The notes under the pieces: model-generated
Databases searched by the model: none
What the model was told of the DNA's origin: nothing
The model's input: the letters and a program-made list of their open reading frames with translations, nothing else
In this document: positions 17,018 to 26,734 of the stretch, piece after piece
Layout: each line of letters starts with the position of its first letter
Numbering within the stretch: the first letter of the stretch is position 1
DNA from: Bdellovibrionales bacterium
GTDB lineage: Bacteria; Bdellovibrionota; Bdellovibrionia; Bdellovibrionales; UBA1609
Direction of reading: 5' to 3'
Assembly (NCBI GenBank): GCA_027459485.1
Contig: DAIDIG010000006.1
Coordinates: 62,001-126,000 of the forward strand
Length of the DNA: 64,000 bases
Program-made: the position numbers and the translations under genes

Positions 17018-18586
17018 TCAGCCAAACATGCGCGCGAGCTCGACAAATGTTCGAACCATTGAGCCCGAAGCGCCTTTTTTCGAACAGTAGTTGAGGCGAT
17101 TGCCGACGTGCCAAGCTGTACCGGCAATATCAAAATGCGCCCACGGGATCTCCTTGTCGACGAACTGCTCGAGAAACGCGGCGGCAGTCGAAGCACCGGC
17201 ACCTCTGTTCGAAGAAATATTGCATAGGTCGGCGTAGGTGCCCTTCATATCGCTGACATGATTGTCGTGAATCGGCATCGGCCAGACGAGTTCGCCTGTG
17301 TTATCTGCCGCTTCTAAAATTTTCTTTCGAAGCTTCGAATCGCGCGTGAACGCGCCCGTGTGGATATTGCCGAGAGCGATCACGCAAGCCCCGGTCAACG
17401 TCGCGGCATCAAAAATTACCGCCGGTTTATGCTCAGTGGCGTAAGAGAGTGCATCCATCAAAATCAGCCGGCCTTCGGCATCGGTGTTATCGACCTCAAC
17501 AGTTTTGCCATTGCGGGCCGTCAAAATATCTCCGGGCTTATTGGCAAGCGGTCCCGGCATATTCTCGGTCGCCGGTACAAACCCGACAGCGTTGATCTTA
17601 AGTTTCAGCTTCGCGATCGCGAGCATGGTGCCGATAACGGTCGCGCCGCCGCATTTATCAAATTTCATTTCTTCCATCGCGGCCGACGGCTTGATACTGA
17701 TGCCGCCCGAGTCAAACGTGAGCCCCTTGCCCACAAAGCAGACCGGCTTTTTCGATTTTGCGGCACCGTTATACTCCATAATGATAAAGCGCGGATCAAC
17801 GGCGCTGCCAAGCGAAACGCCGAGTAATCCGCCGAATTTTTCTTTCACGATGCGCGCGCGATCCCAAATCGTGACCTTGAGAGCCGTGCCTTTGGCTTTT
17901 TTCACGGTTGAATCCGCTAAAATTTCAGGCGTCATCAAATTGCCGGGAGTGTTGCCCAAATCGCGAGTAAAATTCACGCAGTCGACCAGGGTCGACGCCG
18001 TATCGATCGCTTTATCAAAGGCTGTATTTTTCTTTTCGACCAAGAGGTGGAGCTTCGTCTCTTTTGGCTCTTCGTCTTTTTTCGAATCCTCTTTTTTCTT
18101 CGTTTTAAATTTATTGAAATCATATGCGGCTAGGAGTGCGCCTTCGACAAAGGCTTGCGCCGCATCGGCAAGCGAACTTTTGAAAAGCGTTGCGATCGGG
18201 CCGAACGCGATATCGGCATCGGTCACCTTGTTCGACTTTAAGCAGGCCAAAACAGAGGCTCCAAGCCGTCTTAAATCCTCATGCGTTTTGACCTTTTCGT
18301 CGAGGCCGAAAACCGCGACGTTTTGATAGCCATTCAAATCGGCGAGCCGTAAAAAAGTACCGGCCTTTTTTAGATCCTCGAGCGACAGGCCGTTTTCAAG
18401 AATTGAAGCGACGATCTCACTCAGCCTTTTGTCAAGTTCAGGCCCCATCCCGGAAACTTCCGATTTGGTTTTGCCCTTTCGAGCGAAAACGACGACGGTG
18501 GTGCACTTCGGGTCTCGAGCCTTCGCGCTACGGAGACGGACGTTGATCTGGACGGAACTCGCATTTTGGTCGAGGGGCATGGTCAC
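17018..18586 (-). CDS. pepA: Leucyl aminopeptidase (M17 family)
   Basis: 522 residues, start with AAGGAG upstream. The C-terminal catalytic domain contains the M17 signature NTDAEGRL plus GKGLTFDSGG, which supply metal ligands for two metal ions. The N-terminal domain is variable and contains a lysine/glutamate-rich insertion near residues 150-180 (KTKKKEDSKKDEEPKETK), unusual for the family. It releases N-terminal residues from peptides in the cytoplasm, forms hexamers in known cases and can also act as a DNA-binding protein in E. coli. Confidence 0.95.
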   Translation of the reverse strand: MTMPLDQNASSVQINVRLRSAKARDPKCTTVVVFARKGKTKSEVSGMGPELDKRLSEIVASILENGLSLEDLKKAGTFLRLADLNGYQNVAVFGLDEKVKTHEDLRRLGASVLACLKSNKVTDADIAFGPIATLFKSSLADAAQAFVEGALLAAYDFNKFKTKKKEDSKKDEEPKETKLHLLVEKKNTAFDKAIDTASTLVDCVNFTRDLGNTPGNLMTPEILADSTVKKAKGTALKVTIWDRARIVKEKFGGLLGVSLGSAVDPRFIIMEYNGAAKSKKPVCFVGKGLTFDSGGISIKPSAAMEEMKFDKCGGATVIGTMLAIAKLKLKINAVGFVPATENMPGPLANKPGDILTARNGKTVEVDNTDAEGRLILMDALSYATEHKPAVIFDAATLTGACVIALGNIHTGAFTRDSKLRKKILEAADNTGELVWPMPIHDNHVSDMKGTYADLCNISSNRGAGASTAAAFLEQFVDKEIPWAHFDIAGTAWHVGNRLNYCSKKGASGSMVRTFVELARMFG

Positions 18587-18673
18587 TCCTTGGTGTGGGT
18601 AAGATTTCGAATATCATACGGGGTTATTTTGATAAAGCGTTTTCATAAAACTCCCGAAAAGACATGTGTCGGG

Positions 18674-18697
18674 TTTCGTCGTTTTCTACTGACGAAA
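18674..18697. promoter_or_regulatory. Palindrome upstream of clpP, candidate operator
   Basis: TTTCGTC (18674-18680) and GACGAAA (18691-18697) form a perfect 7-base inverted repeat with a 10-base spacer. It lies just upstream of an AT-rich TATATA (18708-18713) that could serve as a -10 box for clpP, whose GTG is at 18736. It is not the CIRCE element and does not look like the CtsR direct repeat. Its position fits a repressor site at the promoter of the protease operon. Confidence 0.4.
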
Positions 18698-18735
18698 TGT
18701 ACGATAGTATATAAGCGTTACGAAATGGAGAACAA

Positions 18736-19362
18736 GTGAGCCAACAATCGTTTCAATCAAATCTGATACCGATGGTGATCGAACAAACTCCGCGCGGAGA
18801 AAGAAGTTACGATATTTACTCGCGCTTATTGAAAGATCGCATTATCATGCTCGGCACTCCCGTCACCGAAGACGTGGCAAACAGTATCATTGCTCAAATG
18901 TTTTTTCTTGAAATGGAAAACCCGGATAAGGACATATCGCTCTACATCAATTCGCCAGGTGGCAGCGTTTCGGCCGGTCTTGCCATTTATGACATCATGC
19001 AGTTTGTAAAGTGCGACGTGAGTACAATTTGCATTGGTATGGCGGCCAGTATGGCGGCGACGCTATTGTCAGCCGGTGCCAAAGGTAAGCGCTATATACT
19101 CCCTAATTCGCGAGTACTTGTGCACCAACCGCTCATTATGGGGAATGGTTTACAGGGGCAGGCGAGCGATATAGAGATCCACGCGAAAGAAATGATAAAA
19201 ACTAAAACACGACTCAATGAAATTCTCGTGAAACACACTGGACAAACGTTTGAAACGGTGACCAAAGCAACTGATCGTGATAACTACATGAGCGCTGAAG
19301 AAGCTCGTGAATTCGGAATTATTGACGAAGTCGTAAACAGCCGCAAATTGGTTCGTACATAA
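18736..19362 (+). CDS. clpP: ATP-dependent Clp protease proteolytic subunit ClpP
   Basis: 208 residues from GTG 18736 with GGAG five bases upstream. It is the serine protease chamber that degrades proteins fed in by ClpX. The catalytic Ser is in GMAASMAA, the catalytic His in VLVHQPL, and the Asp lies in the C-terminal part (KATDRDNYM region). Length and motifs are canonical. ClpX begins twelve bases downstream, so the pair form one transcript. Confidence 0.97.
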   Translation: MSQQSFQSNLIPMVIEQTPRGERSYDIYSRLLKDRIIMLGTPVTEDVANSIIAQMFFLEMENPDKDISLYINSPGGSVSAGLAIYDIMQFVKCDVSTICIGMAASMAATLLSAGAKGKRYILPNSRVLVHQPLIMGNGLQGQASDIEIHAKEMIKTKTRLNEILVKHTGQTFETVTKATDRDNYMSAEEAREFGIIDEVVNSRKLVRT

Positions 19363-19373
19363 AGGTATGGATA

Positions 19374-20681
19374 ATGATGAGCAAAGGTAATACGTCATAC
19401 GGTAATTTGTGCTGCAGTTTTTGCGGCAAAAGCCAAAAAGAAGTTAAAAAGCTGATCGCAGGGCCTGGGGTTTACATTTGCGACGAATGCATTGATTTGT
19501 GCAATGACATTATCACCGAAGAGAAAGAACGCGAGGATATTGCCAAGCACAACCTAACGGTGCCGAAGCCGGTTGATATCAAAGCGTTTCTCGACGACTA
19601 CGTGATCGGCCAAGACTCGGCGAAGAAATCCCTCGCTGTCGCCGTACACAACCATTACAAGCGCATCAACAGTTCGCGAAATCGCAAAAAAGATGAAGTT
19701 GAAATCGCCAAGTCGAACATCCTATTGATCGGCCCAACGGGCTCAGGCAAAACGCTTCTTGCCCAGACGATCGCGAAAATACTGAATGTCCCGTTCGCCA
19801 TGGCCGACGCGACGGCTCTCACCGAGGCCGGTTATGTCGGCGAAGACGTCGAGAATGTCGTTTTGAATTTACTTCAGGCTTCAGACTACGATGTTGAGAA
19901 ATGCAAAAAAGGCGTCATTTACATTGACGAAATCGATAAAATTTCGCGCAAAGCCGAAAATCCGTCGATCACTCGCGACGTAAGCGGTGAAGGTGTGCAG
20001 CAAGCTCTGCTCAAAATTCTCGAAGGGACGATTGCCAACCTACCGCCAAAAGGTGGCCGCAAACATCCGCAACAGGAATTTATTCAGGTCGATACGACAA
20101 ACATCTTATTCATTTGCGGCGGTGCATTCGTCGGTCTTGAAAAAGTCGTTGAGAATCGCCTTTCGAGTCGAAGTCTAGGTATCAGTGCTGATATCAAGAC
20201 TAAAGCCGAGCGCAATATGACAGGCGAGAACCTATTGAAAAAAGTCGAGCCCGATGACCTCGTGCGATTCGGACTGATACCCGAATTCATCGGCCGGTTA
20301 CCGGTTGTGGCGGTACTCGACCAATTAACCGAAGATGCTTTGATTGATATCCTCGTTCGTCCAAAAAATGCTCTCACAAAACAGTTCCAAAAGTTGCTAG
20401 ATTATGAGAATTGTCATCTCAGCTTTACGGACCCAGCCCTTCGAGAGATAGCCCGCGAAGCGCTTAAGCGCAACACGGGCGCCAGGGGTTTGCGAAGCGT
20501 GATCGAGCACGCCATGATGGACGTGATGTACGAAATTCCTTCCAAGGGCAACGTGAAGGAATGTATAATTGACGAAGGGACGATTCTCCGCGGGGAGAAG
20601 CCGAAACTGGTCATCAGAACCGAGCGAGAAATGGCGCAATTGGCGACCGCGAAAACGGACGACTCAGCCGAAAGCGCGTAA
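19374..20681 (+). CDS. clpX: ATP-dependent unfoldase ClpX
   Basis: 435 residues; ATG 19374 or the adjacent ATG 19377. The N-terminal zinc-binding domain has the four cysteines CSFC...CDEC. The AAA+ domain carries Walker A GPTGSGKT and Walker [10 protein letters not shown]. The sensor and C-terminal small domain follow. ClpX recognises tagged substrates, including ssrA-tagged proteins, and threads them into ClpP. It ends with two consecutive stops (TAATAA) just before the hairpin that precedes lon. Confidence 0.97.
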   Translation: MMSKGNTSYGNLCCSFCGKSQKEVKKLIAGPGVYICDECIDLCNDIITEEKEREDIAKHNLTVPKPVDIKAFLDDYVIGQDSAKKSLAVAVHNHYKRINSSRNRKKDEVEIAKSNILLIGPTGSGKTLLAQTIAKILNVPFAMADATALTEAGYVGEDVENVVLNLLQASDYDVEKCKKGVIYIDEIDKISRKAENPSITRDVSGEGVQQALLKILEGTIANLPPKGGRKHPQQEFIQVDTTNILFICGGAFVGLEKVVENRLSSRSLGISADIKTKAERNMTGENLLKKVEPDDLVRFGLIPEFIGRLPVVAVLDQLTEDALIDILVRPKNALTKQFQKLLDYENCHLSFTDPALREIAREALKRNTGARGLRSVIEHAMMDVMYEIPSKGNVKECIIDEGTILRGEKPKLVIRTEREMAQLATAKTDDSAESA

Positions 20682-20684
20682 TAA

Positions 20685-20706
20685 CTCCCTCGGATTAGCG
20701 AGGGAG
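20685..20706 (+). promoter_or_regulatory. Hairpin sequestering the lon ribosome binding site
   Basis: CTCCCTCG (20685-20692), a six-base loop GATTAG, and CGAGGGAG (20699-20706) make a perfect 8-base-pair stem. The right arm contains the Shine-Dalgarno GGGAGG (20702-20707), which sits five to ten bases before the GTG start of lon (20712). Folding would hide the ribosome binding site. No T-run follows, so it is not a standard terminator. Possible roles are a thermosensor-like switch, a coupling device opened by ribosomes finishing clpX, or a protein target. Confidence 0.55.
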
Positions 20707-20711
20707 GCCTT

Positions 20712-23162
20712 GTGACTGCCAACAATCAAAAACTTCCACTGTTACCGCTGCGGGATCTCATCATTTTTCCGCACATGATGATGCCGCTTTTCGTTGGTCG
20801 CGAAAAAAGCATCAACGCGCTTGAAGAAGCGATGACCAAGCAAACGGACATCGTCTTGGCCGCGCAAAAGGACCCGAAGGCGAATGCGCCGCAACCCGAA
20901 GAAATTTTTCGCATAGGCACTATCGGGACGATCATTCAACTTCTGCGCTTACCTGACGGTACGGTGAAAGTGCTCGTCGAGGGCAAAAAGCGTGCGATGA
21001 TCAAAAATTATGTCCAAAACGAAGGTTTTTTCATGGTCGAAGTGGAGCCCATGAAAGAACAAATCGAAAACGTGGTTGAGGCGCGAGCGCTTGTTCGTTC
21101 GATCAAGACGACTTTTGAAACCTATGTGAAGCTCAATAAAAGAATTCCGCCCGAAGTCTTGATGCGGGTCTCAACCATTGAAGAAATTGGTGAGCTTGGT
21201 GATATTATTGTCGCGCAGTTGAACCTCAAGCTCGAAGATAAACAGCGCATTCTTGAAATTACCGACCCCGGCAAAAGACTCGAGGAACTGCTAAATCTCA
21301 TGACCGGCGAAATCGAAATTCTTGAGGTGGAGCGAAAAATTCGCGGCCGCGTAAAAAAGCAAATGGAACGCTCGCAGAAAGAATATTATCTGAATGAACA
21401 GATGCAGGCGATTCAAAAAGAGCTTGGCGAAAAAGACGACTATCAGGCCGAGCTCGACGAACTGACCGAGCGCCTCGAAGAAAAGAAGATGTCGGATGAG
21501 GCGAAAAAGAAGATCAAAAAAGAAATCAAAAAGTTGAAAATGATGTCGCCAATGTCGGCCGAAGCCGCAGTGGTTCGTAACTATATCGATTGGATGCTCG
21601 ATTTGCCGTGGCATAATTATGCAAAAGAAAAACACGATATCGAAGAAGCCCGAAGCATATTGGATGACGATCATTGGGGGCTCGAGAAGGTAAAAGAGCG
21701 CATTCTCGAGCATTTGGCAGTGCAATCGCTTAACAATAAACTGCGTGGTCCGATTCTGTGCCTTGTCGGCCCTCCGGGCGTCGGTAAGACCTCTCTAGCT
21801 CGATCTATCGCGCGCTCACTCAACCGTCCGTTTTCTCGTATCTCGCTGGGTGGAGTACGCGACGAGGCCGAAATTCGCGGGCATCGTAAGACCTACGTCG
21901 GCGCTATGCCCGGCAAAATTATCCAGGCTATGCGCAAAAGCGAATACGGTAACCCTCTATTGCTGCTCGATGAGATCGACAAAATGAGCATGGATTTTCG
22001 CGGCGATCCAAGCTCGGCGCTCCTTGAAGTTTTAGATCCGGAGCAAAATTGCAATTTTCAGGACCACTATCTAGAGGTCGATTACGATTTGTCACAGGTT
22101 ATGTTTGTCACTACGGCGAACTCGCTTCACCCGGTGCCGCGACCGCTGCTCGATCGGATGGAAGTCATTCAACTTGAAGGTTACATAGAAGACGAAAAAT
22201 ACCATATCTGCCAAAAATATTTGGTGCCAAAGCAGATCGAATTGCATGGCTTGAAAGATTACAAAATTAATTTTACTCCGGCGGCGATTCGTGAAGTAAT
22301 ACGCTCGTACACGCGTGAGGCGGGCGTGCGAAATCTTGAGCGGCAGATTGCGACGATTTGTCGAAAACTCGCCAAAGAGATAGTGACTGAAAAAATGAAA
22401 GCCGAACATAAGGGGGGCGGCAAGCGAGCGAAAGTCGTCAAAGCCGGCCTCAAGCCGATCAATGTCTCGCCGGCAAAAGTCACGGAGCTTCTCGGCCCGG
22501 ATAAGAATCGCTTTGGCAAAATCGAAGCTCAAAGCGAGATCGGGCTCACGAATGGTCTTGCATGGACTGAAGTCGGCGGAGATTTGTTGGTTGTCGAAGT
22601 CTCAACTGTGCCGGGCAAAGGTAAATTTACGATTACCGGCCAGCTCGGCGATGTGATGAAAGAATCCTGCTCGGCCGCCATGAGCTATGTCCGCTCGCGT
22701 GGTCCGCTGTTCGGCTTTGATAAAGAAATGTATGCGAATATCGACGTTCACATTCACGTGCCAGAGGGGGCCATCCCGAAAGACGGTCCGTCGGCGGGCG
22801 TTGCGATCACGACGAGCATTGTTTCGTCTCTGACGAAAATCCCTGTGAAAAAGACAGTTGCAATGACCGGCGAAGTCACTCTGCGCGGGCGAGTTCTTGC
22901 AATTGGCGGGTTAAGAGAGAAGATTTTGGCAGCTCACCGCGGTGGCATAAAAATGGTGATCATACCAAAAGAGAATGAAAAGGACCTTAAAGACATCCCG
23001 AAGCAGGTACTGAAAGACATAAAAGTAATTTTGGTCGATCACGTTGATCAGGTGCTTGTGAATGCGCTTGAGATCCGCAGCCCCAAAGAACTGTTTAAAT
23101 CGCGTGGGGAGCGCTCTCTCGGTATTCGAGCGCAATACCAAGGGTCATCTCTGCAGCATTAG
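20712..23162 (+). CDS. lon: ATP-dependent protease Lon
   Basis: 816 residues from GTG 20712. The N-terminal substrate-binding domain begins with [19 protein letters not shown]. The AAA+ module has Walker [10 protein letters not shown] and Walker [10 protein letters not shown]. The C-terminal protease domain has the catalytic Ser in KDGPSAG and the Lys in GLREKILAA. Between AAA+ and protease domains there is a lysine/glycine-rich linker (about residues 560-580). It degrades misfolded and regulatory proteins. Translation is probably controlled by the hairpin just upstream. Confidence 0.97.
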   Translation: MTANNQKLPLLPLRDLIIFPHMMMPLFVGREKSINALEEAMTKQTDIVLAAQKDPKANAPQPEEIFRIGTIGTIIQLLRLPDGTVKVLVEGKKRAMIKNYVQNEGFFMVEVEPMKEQIENVVEARALVRSIKTTFETYVKLNKRIPPEVLMRVSTIEEIGELGDIIVAQLNLKLEDKQRILEITDPGKRLEELLNLMTGEIEILEVERKIRGRVKKQMERSQKEYYLNEQMQAIQKELGEKDDYQAELDELTERLEEKKMSDEAKKKIKKEIKKLKMMSPMSAEAAVVRNYIDWMLDLPWHNYAKEKHDIEEARSILDDDHWGLEKVKERILEHLAVQSLNNKLRGPILCLVGPPGVGKTSLARSIARSLNRPFSRISLGGVRDEAEIRGHRKTYVGAMPGKIIQAMRKSEYGNPLLLLDEIDKMSMDFRGDPSSALLEVLDPEQNCNFQDHYLEVDYDLSQVMFVTTANSLHPVPRPLLDRMEVIQLEGYIEDEKYHICQKYLVPKQIELHGLKDYKINFTPAAIREVIRSYTREAGVRNLERQIATICRKLAKEIVTEKMKAEHKGGGKRAKVVKAGLKPINVSPAKVTELLGPDKNRFGKIEAQSEIGLTNGLAWTEVGGDLLVVEVSTVPGKGKFTITGQLGDVMKESCSAAMSYVRSRGPLFGFDKEMYANIDVHIHVPEGAIPKDGPSAGVAITTSIVSSLTKIPVKKTVAMTGEVTLRGRVLAIGGLREKILAAHRGGIKMVIIPKENEKDLKDIPKQVLKDIKVILVDHVDQVLVNALEIRSPKELFKSRGERSLGIRAQYQGSSLQH

Positions 23163-23169
23163 TTCAACA

Positions 23170-23198
23170 GTTCAACCCACAAACCTTGTTGGTTGAAC
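23170..23198. repeat. Inverted repeat downstream of lon
   Basis: GTTCAACC (23170-23177) and GGTTGAAC (23191-23198) are perfect complements with a 13-base spacer. A second GTTCAAC starts at 23162, giving a tandem left arm. No T-run follows, so it is a poor intrinsic terminator. A weak promoter-like pair, TTGACC (23207) and TAAGAA (23231), lies between it and the next gene, so it may equally be an operator for the regulator gene downstream. Confidence 0.3.
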
Positions 23199-23257
23199 AA
23201 TTCCCCTTGACCGGCCTATGACAGGTTTTGTAAGAATTTCGGTCCAAGGGGGGTCGA

Positions 23258-24373
23258 TTGGAAGCTCTGGCCGTTAACGGCAGTTTAGAGTCCTTGGCGG
23301 AAGTTGGTAGACTTTACGCTGATCGATGCGATTTCAAAACAGCAGAAACATATTTTTTACGCGCAGCCTCTGGTTACCTGGAAAAAAAGGATTTCGTTAA
23401 TTACCTTCGTTGCATCAATCGTCTTTTACGAGCCTATGCCGAAATGGAAAACCATTCGGCAATCGATGACGTCAAAGAGAAATTGCAAGAATTGATGCTC
23501 AAAGAAAAAGTGAGCCTTGATTCGCGGACCTATTATAGTTTGGGGCTTTGCGCATCGTACAAGGGTCAAAATAAAACGGCGCTTGAATATCTTGAAAAGT
23601 CTCTCGCTGTCGCTCTTGCCGCAGATGACAAAGAGAGTATTTGCTACGCTATCAACGGCATCTCGATCATCTATACGGCGCTCGGGCGCTACGAAGACGC
23701 GCTCAAAGAAATTTATAACCTACAGGTGTTTTTTCAGGTGTTGCCATTGCCTGAACTTCGGCTGTCCAGCCAAATCATGAATGGGCATATCTTGCGCGAA
23801 ATGGGCAAGTTCGACCAGGCCCTTGAAGTTTTCTGGAAGTGCTACGAAGAACTTCGCGAACAGAAAAATCTGCATATTTTTATTTCGCTTCTTTACGCAA
23901 TGGGCGTGACTTATCTCGAGTCCGGTAACCATGATCTGGCGCGCATGTATTTGATGCTAGCAAAAAGCAGCGCGGACCCTGAAAACCTTCGCTACTCCAC
24001 TCGAATTATTGAGAAGCGGTTGGCGCAAATTGGCGATGTGGCAATCGTGGATTACGACCTCGTGTTCGACGCTGTGAACAAACAAATTACTGAGAAGAAA
24101 AAAGGCAAGGTTGATTTTAAAAACCAATTTATTCTGCTCGACCTTTTAAGATTATTCATGAAATCACCTGGCGAGGTTCATTCGAAAGAATTGATTGTAG
24201 AAAAAATTTGGAAGCAATCATATGACCCGCGAGTTCACGACAATAAATTATACGTGACAATTAAACGGCTTCGAAAAATGATCGAGCCGGACTTTGATAA
24301 ACCAAAATACATCTTTCGAGCGAAAAACGGGTACTATTTGAATAAAAACGCTCGAGTGCTGTTGCAAAAATAA
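23258..24373 (+). CDS. TPR protein with C-terminal OmpR-type winged helix
   Basis: 371 residues from a TTG start with AAGGGGGG five bases upstream. Helical TPR-like repeats fill about residues 1-255 (for example TALEYLEKSLAVALAADDKESICYA in two phased repeats). The last 90 residues form a winged helix with the OmpR/PhoB pattern ELIVEKIWKQSYDP and DNKLYVTIKRLRKMIE. There is no receiver domain, so the input is probably a protein or peptide sensed by the TPR superhelix. It sits after lon and may regulate stress or envelope genes. Confidence 0.8.
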   Translation: MEALAVNGSLESLAEVGRLYADRCDFKTAETYFLRAASGYLEKKDFVNYLRCINRLLRAYAEMENHSAIDDVKEKLQELMLKEKVSLDSRTYYSLGLCASYKGQNKTALEYLEKSLAVALAADDKESICYAINGISIIYTALGRYEDALKEIYNLQVFFQVLPLPELRLSSQIMNGHILREMGKFDQALEVFWKCYEELREQKNLHIFISLLYAMGVTYLESGNHDLARMYLMLAKSSADPENLRYSTRIIEKRLAQIGDVAIVDYDLVFDAVNKQITEKKKGKVDFKNQFILLDLLRLFMKSPGEVHSKELIVEKIWKQSYDPRVHDNKLYVTIKRLRKMIEPDFDKPKYIFRAKNGYYLNKNARVLLQK

Positions 24374-24385
24374 TAAGGGGGAGTC

Positions 24386-24889
24386 GTGCGGATTCTTAAA
24401 TATTTTTCTACTTTGATTTTTGTGGGGGTAACTGCCGCCATATTTATGACGACGGTGCCGGCCCATGCGCAGCACGTTTACCCTTGGCCGCCCAATGTAA
24501 GATGTCCGGTCCGCTGGCACCGGTACAGAGGTCGCTATCGCGTCCAAGCGGATATCATCTCTCCATATGGAGGCCACGTTGTTGAGATCAACATTCGACG
24601 TTCCCATAGCCGACTCAACCTTGATTATTTGCAAATCACCCAATATGCCCGTGACGGTAAATTGTACGCTGAGGGAGAAACGTATTTGCCCGTACATTCG
24701 CGATCACTGCGCGAAATAATGCGAGTACCAGGTACGAACCAAATGTATATGGTTGAATTGAACGCCTATACTCGGGAGCAAACGCGCGACTGCGATGAGA
24801 GAAATTTAATAATCGGAATTTCATTTTATCCGATGAACGCATATCGGGTCGAGGTTGCGCCACAATATTTTCTTATTCCGCTTAATTAG
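24386..24889 (+). CDS. Exported protein of unknown function
   Basis: 167 residues from GTG 24386, with GGGGGAG upstream, twelve bases after the regulator. The signal peptide ends in VPAHA (about residue 28). The mature part is rich in Tyr, Arg and Pro and beta-strand-like, with two cysteines (about residues 39 and 131) that could form a disulfide. No family was recognised. It may be co-transcribed with the preceding regulator and the following Dps-like gene. Confidence 0.7.
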   Translation: MRILKYFSTLIFVGVTAAIFMTTVPAHAQHVYPWPPNVRCPVRWHRYRGRYRVQADIISPYGGHVVEINIRRSHSRLNLDYLQITQYARDGKLYAEGETYLPVHSRSLREIMRVPGTNQMYMVELNAYTREQTRDCDERNLIIGISFYPMNAYRVEVAPQYFLIPLN

Positions 24890-24903
24890 GTTGGGGAGAC
24901 AAT

Positions 24904-25374
24904 ATGAAAATAGAAATTGGAATTAAAGAGGCCGACCGCAAGAAGATTGCCGACGGCCTATCGCGCCTCTTAGCTGACAGTTATATCCTTTATCTAAAAA
25001 CGCACAGTTTTCACTGGAACGTCGAAGGACCCATGTTCAATACGCTCCATCAGATGTTTATGGACGAATACACCGAGCTTTGGAACGCGCTGGATCTCAT
25101 CGCTGAGCGGATTCGTGCGCTCGGGTTTTACGCACCCGGATCGTACAAAAAGTATTCGGAGTTGTCGTCGATAAGTGAGGCTGAAGATACAATGCCGGCG
25201 CAAAACATGATTCATCAATTGCTCGAAGGGCATGAGGCCGTAGCAAAAACAGCGCGATCCGTTTTGCCGGTTGCGGAGGCCGCAAATGACGAGGCAACAC
25301 TCGACCTTCTGACGCAGAGACTGCAGCTTCATGAAAAAACCGCTTGGATGCTCCGAAGCTTGCTGGCAGGATAA
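24904..25374 (+). CDS. dps: Dps/ferritin-like DNA-protection protein
   Basis: 156 residues, start with GGGGAG nearby. The four-helix ferritin-like fold shows the Dps signature: [12 protein letters not shown], then [18 protein letters not shown], containing the His, Asp and Glu of the intersubunit ferroxidase site. Dps proteins assemble into 12-mers that oxidise and store iron and shield DNA in oxidative stress or starvation. Unusual features are absent. Confidence 0.92.
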   Translation: MKIEIGIKEADRKKIADGLSRLLADSYILYLKTHSFHWNVEGPMFNTLHQMFMDEYTELWNALDLIAERIRALGFYAPGSYKKYSELSSISEAEDTMPAQNMIHQLLEGHEAVAKTARSVLPVAEAANDEATLDLLTQRLQLHEKTAWMLRSLLAG

Positions 25375-25397
25375 GCGAAAACAACGGAGTTTTTCGC

Positions 25398-26216
25398 ATG
25401 ACAAAAACGACTATAAAAATTCTCTTTTGCGTCACATTTTTGGCCGCGCTCTCGGCCTGTGTCTCAGCTGGTAAATATAAAAAGCTTCAAAAGAGTGACG
25501 ACGCCACAGCGGCGAGTCTCACTTCGGCCCAAGCAGAAGTTTCGTCTGATGCCAAGCAGATTCAAGATCTGAAGGGCAAAATTCACGACGAGGAGATGAT
25601 CGTCGCGAACCTCGAGGGCAAGCTCGGTAAAAGTAAAAGCGCGAGGCAAAAGCTCGAAGGTAATGTCGCCACAATGAAGCAAGCCCTTCAGGCGCTGAAT
25701 AAAGAACGCGCCGAAGCGGAGCAGCGAATTAAGGAGTTTCAAGAGCTCACTGCAAAGTTTAAATCCCTCACTGACACAGGCAAAATTGCGATAAAAATTG
25801 TCGATGGCCAGATGGTGGTCGCGATGTCGAGTGATGTTTTGTTCCCATCAGGATCGGCTCGGCTTTCGAAGGACGGTTTGGCGACGATTCAACAAGTGAC
25901 GCCACTACTCGTATCGGTGCCAAACCGACGCTTTCAAATTGAAGGGTTCACGGATAATGTCCCGATCAAAACCGCAAAATTTCCTTCGAACTGGGAATTG
26001 GCTTCGGGTCGCGCCATGACCGTTCTTAAAACGATGCTGGATGCCGGTATGCCGCCCGAACGCGTAAGTGCTGCTAGTTTCGGCGAAACCCATCCGATTG
26101 CGCCTAACGACACGGATCAGGGGCGTGCAGCAAACCGGCGGATTGAAATTGTCGTCGTGCCGGATTTATCGACATTGCCCGGCTATAATCAATTGCAAAA
26201 ATTGTCAGGTCCCTAA
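25398..26216 (+). CDS. OmpA-family peptidoglycan-binding lipoprotein
   Basis: 272 residues from ATG 25398 (GGAG eight bases upstream). The lipobox is LSAC (Cys about residue 21). A coiled coil of about 100 residues follows, then an OmpA/MotB-like C-terminal domain (about 140-255) with the peptidoglycan-contact pattern IEGFTDNVP and GRAANRRIEIVV. It probably tethers a membrane to the wall through its coiled-coil spacer. An upstream in-frame ATG at 25344 lies inside dps, has no lipoprotein signal and is not favoured. Confidence 0.88.
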   Translation: MTKTTIKILFCVTFLAALSACVSAGKYKKLQKSDDATAASLTSAQAEVSSDAKQIQDLKGKIHDEEMIVANLEGKLGKSKSARQKLEGNVATMKQALQALNKERAEAEQRIKEFQELTAKFKSLTDTGKIAIKIVDGQMVVAMSSDVLFPSGSARLSKDGLATIQQVTPLLVSVPNRRFQIEGFTDNVPIKTAKFPSNWELASGRAMTVLKTMLDAGMPPERVSAASFGETHPIAPNDTDQGRAANRRIEIVVVPDLSTLPGYNQLQKLSGP

Positions 26217-26233
26217 GATTTGCAAACAAAAAA

Positions 26234-26308
26234 TGGTGCGAACGACAGGGATTGAACCTGTGGCCTTTGCTGTGTGAAAGCAACGCTCTACCACTGAGCT
26301 ACGTTCGC
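26234..26308 (-). tRNA. tRNA-Val, anticodon CAC
   Basis: On the minus strand the acceptor GCGAACG pairs with CGTTCGC, followed by A and an encoded CCA. The D stem is GCTC/GAGC, the anticodon stem TTGCT/AGCAA encloses the loop TTCACAC (anticodon CAC at 34-36, reading GTG), and the T-arm is ACAGG TTCAATC CCTGT. All arms are complete over 75 bases, so it appears functional. Confidence 0.95.
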
Positions 26309-26401
26309 TACTGAGTATCGGTACGTGAACATATCAGCTACTTCCGTTTGCGTCATGCATCAAATTTTGGTAAGTGGCATGCACTGCCTAAGGGGGGCGA
26401 T

Positions 26402-26725
26402 GTGGTAAAGGGTTTACTTATAGTTACGGTCGGGCTCATGCTCTGTGCAGTCACCTATGCCACGGACTACAAACAGGACGTAAGCACAATCTTACAATCG
26501 AAAGACGTGAAGGCCCTAGTGGCACAAAATGATCTGACTATTGTGGGTGTAAACTTTTACAGCAAAGGCCTCTGCGAAAATAATTCGAAGGATTGCCAAA
26601 ATTTTTACGAGGTTCATGCGCGCAGTCACATTGCCGATTGCAATTTTTTGGTGGTTGTTATGAAAAATCAAGCGGCAGTACTGCGCGATTGGGCAAACGG
26701 ATTTCCTGCCTTGATTTGCCACTAA
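26402..26725 (+). CDS. Small exported protein of unknown function
   Basis: 107 residues from GTG 26402, chosen because AGGGGGG lies just upstream; an ATG at 26348 in the same frame has no such site and would precede the signal peptide. The signal peptide ends near CAVTYA. Four cysteines remain in the mature protein (in GLCENNSKDC, DCNF and the C-terminal ICH), which suggests disulfides in the periplasm. No family was recognised. Confidence 0.6.
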   Translation: MVKGLLIVTVGLMLCAVTYATDYKQDVSTILQSKDVKALVAQNDLTIVGVNFYSKGLCENNSKDCQNFYEVHARSHIADCNFLVVVMKNQAAVLRDWANGFPALICH

Positions 26726-26734
26726 CGCGCGAAA

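Noticed and set aside
16848-17090. Short open frame across the gshA-pepA interval
   Set aside because: No ribosome binding site, no recognisable protein and it runs into the pepA gene; the pairing pattern of the interval fits RNA better.
17484-18326. Long open frame of about 280 codons antisense to pepA
   Set aside because: It is a shadow of pepA, whose motifs and start are clear; the antisense product is Ser/Phe-rich without recognisable domains.
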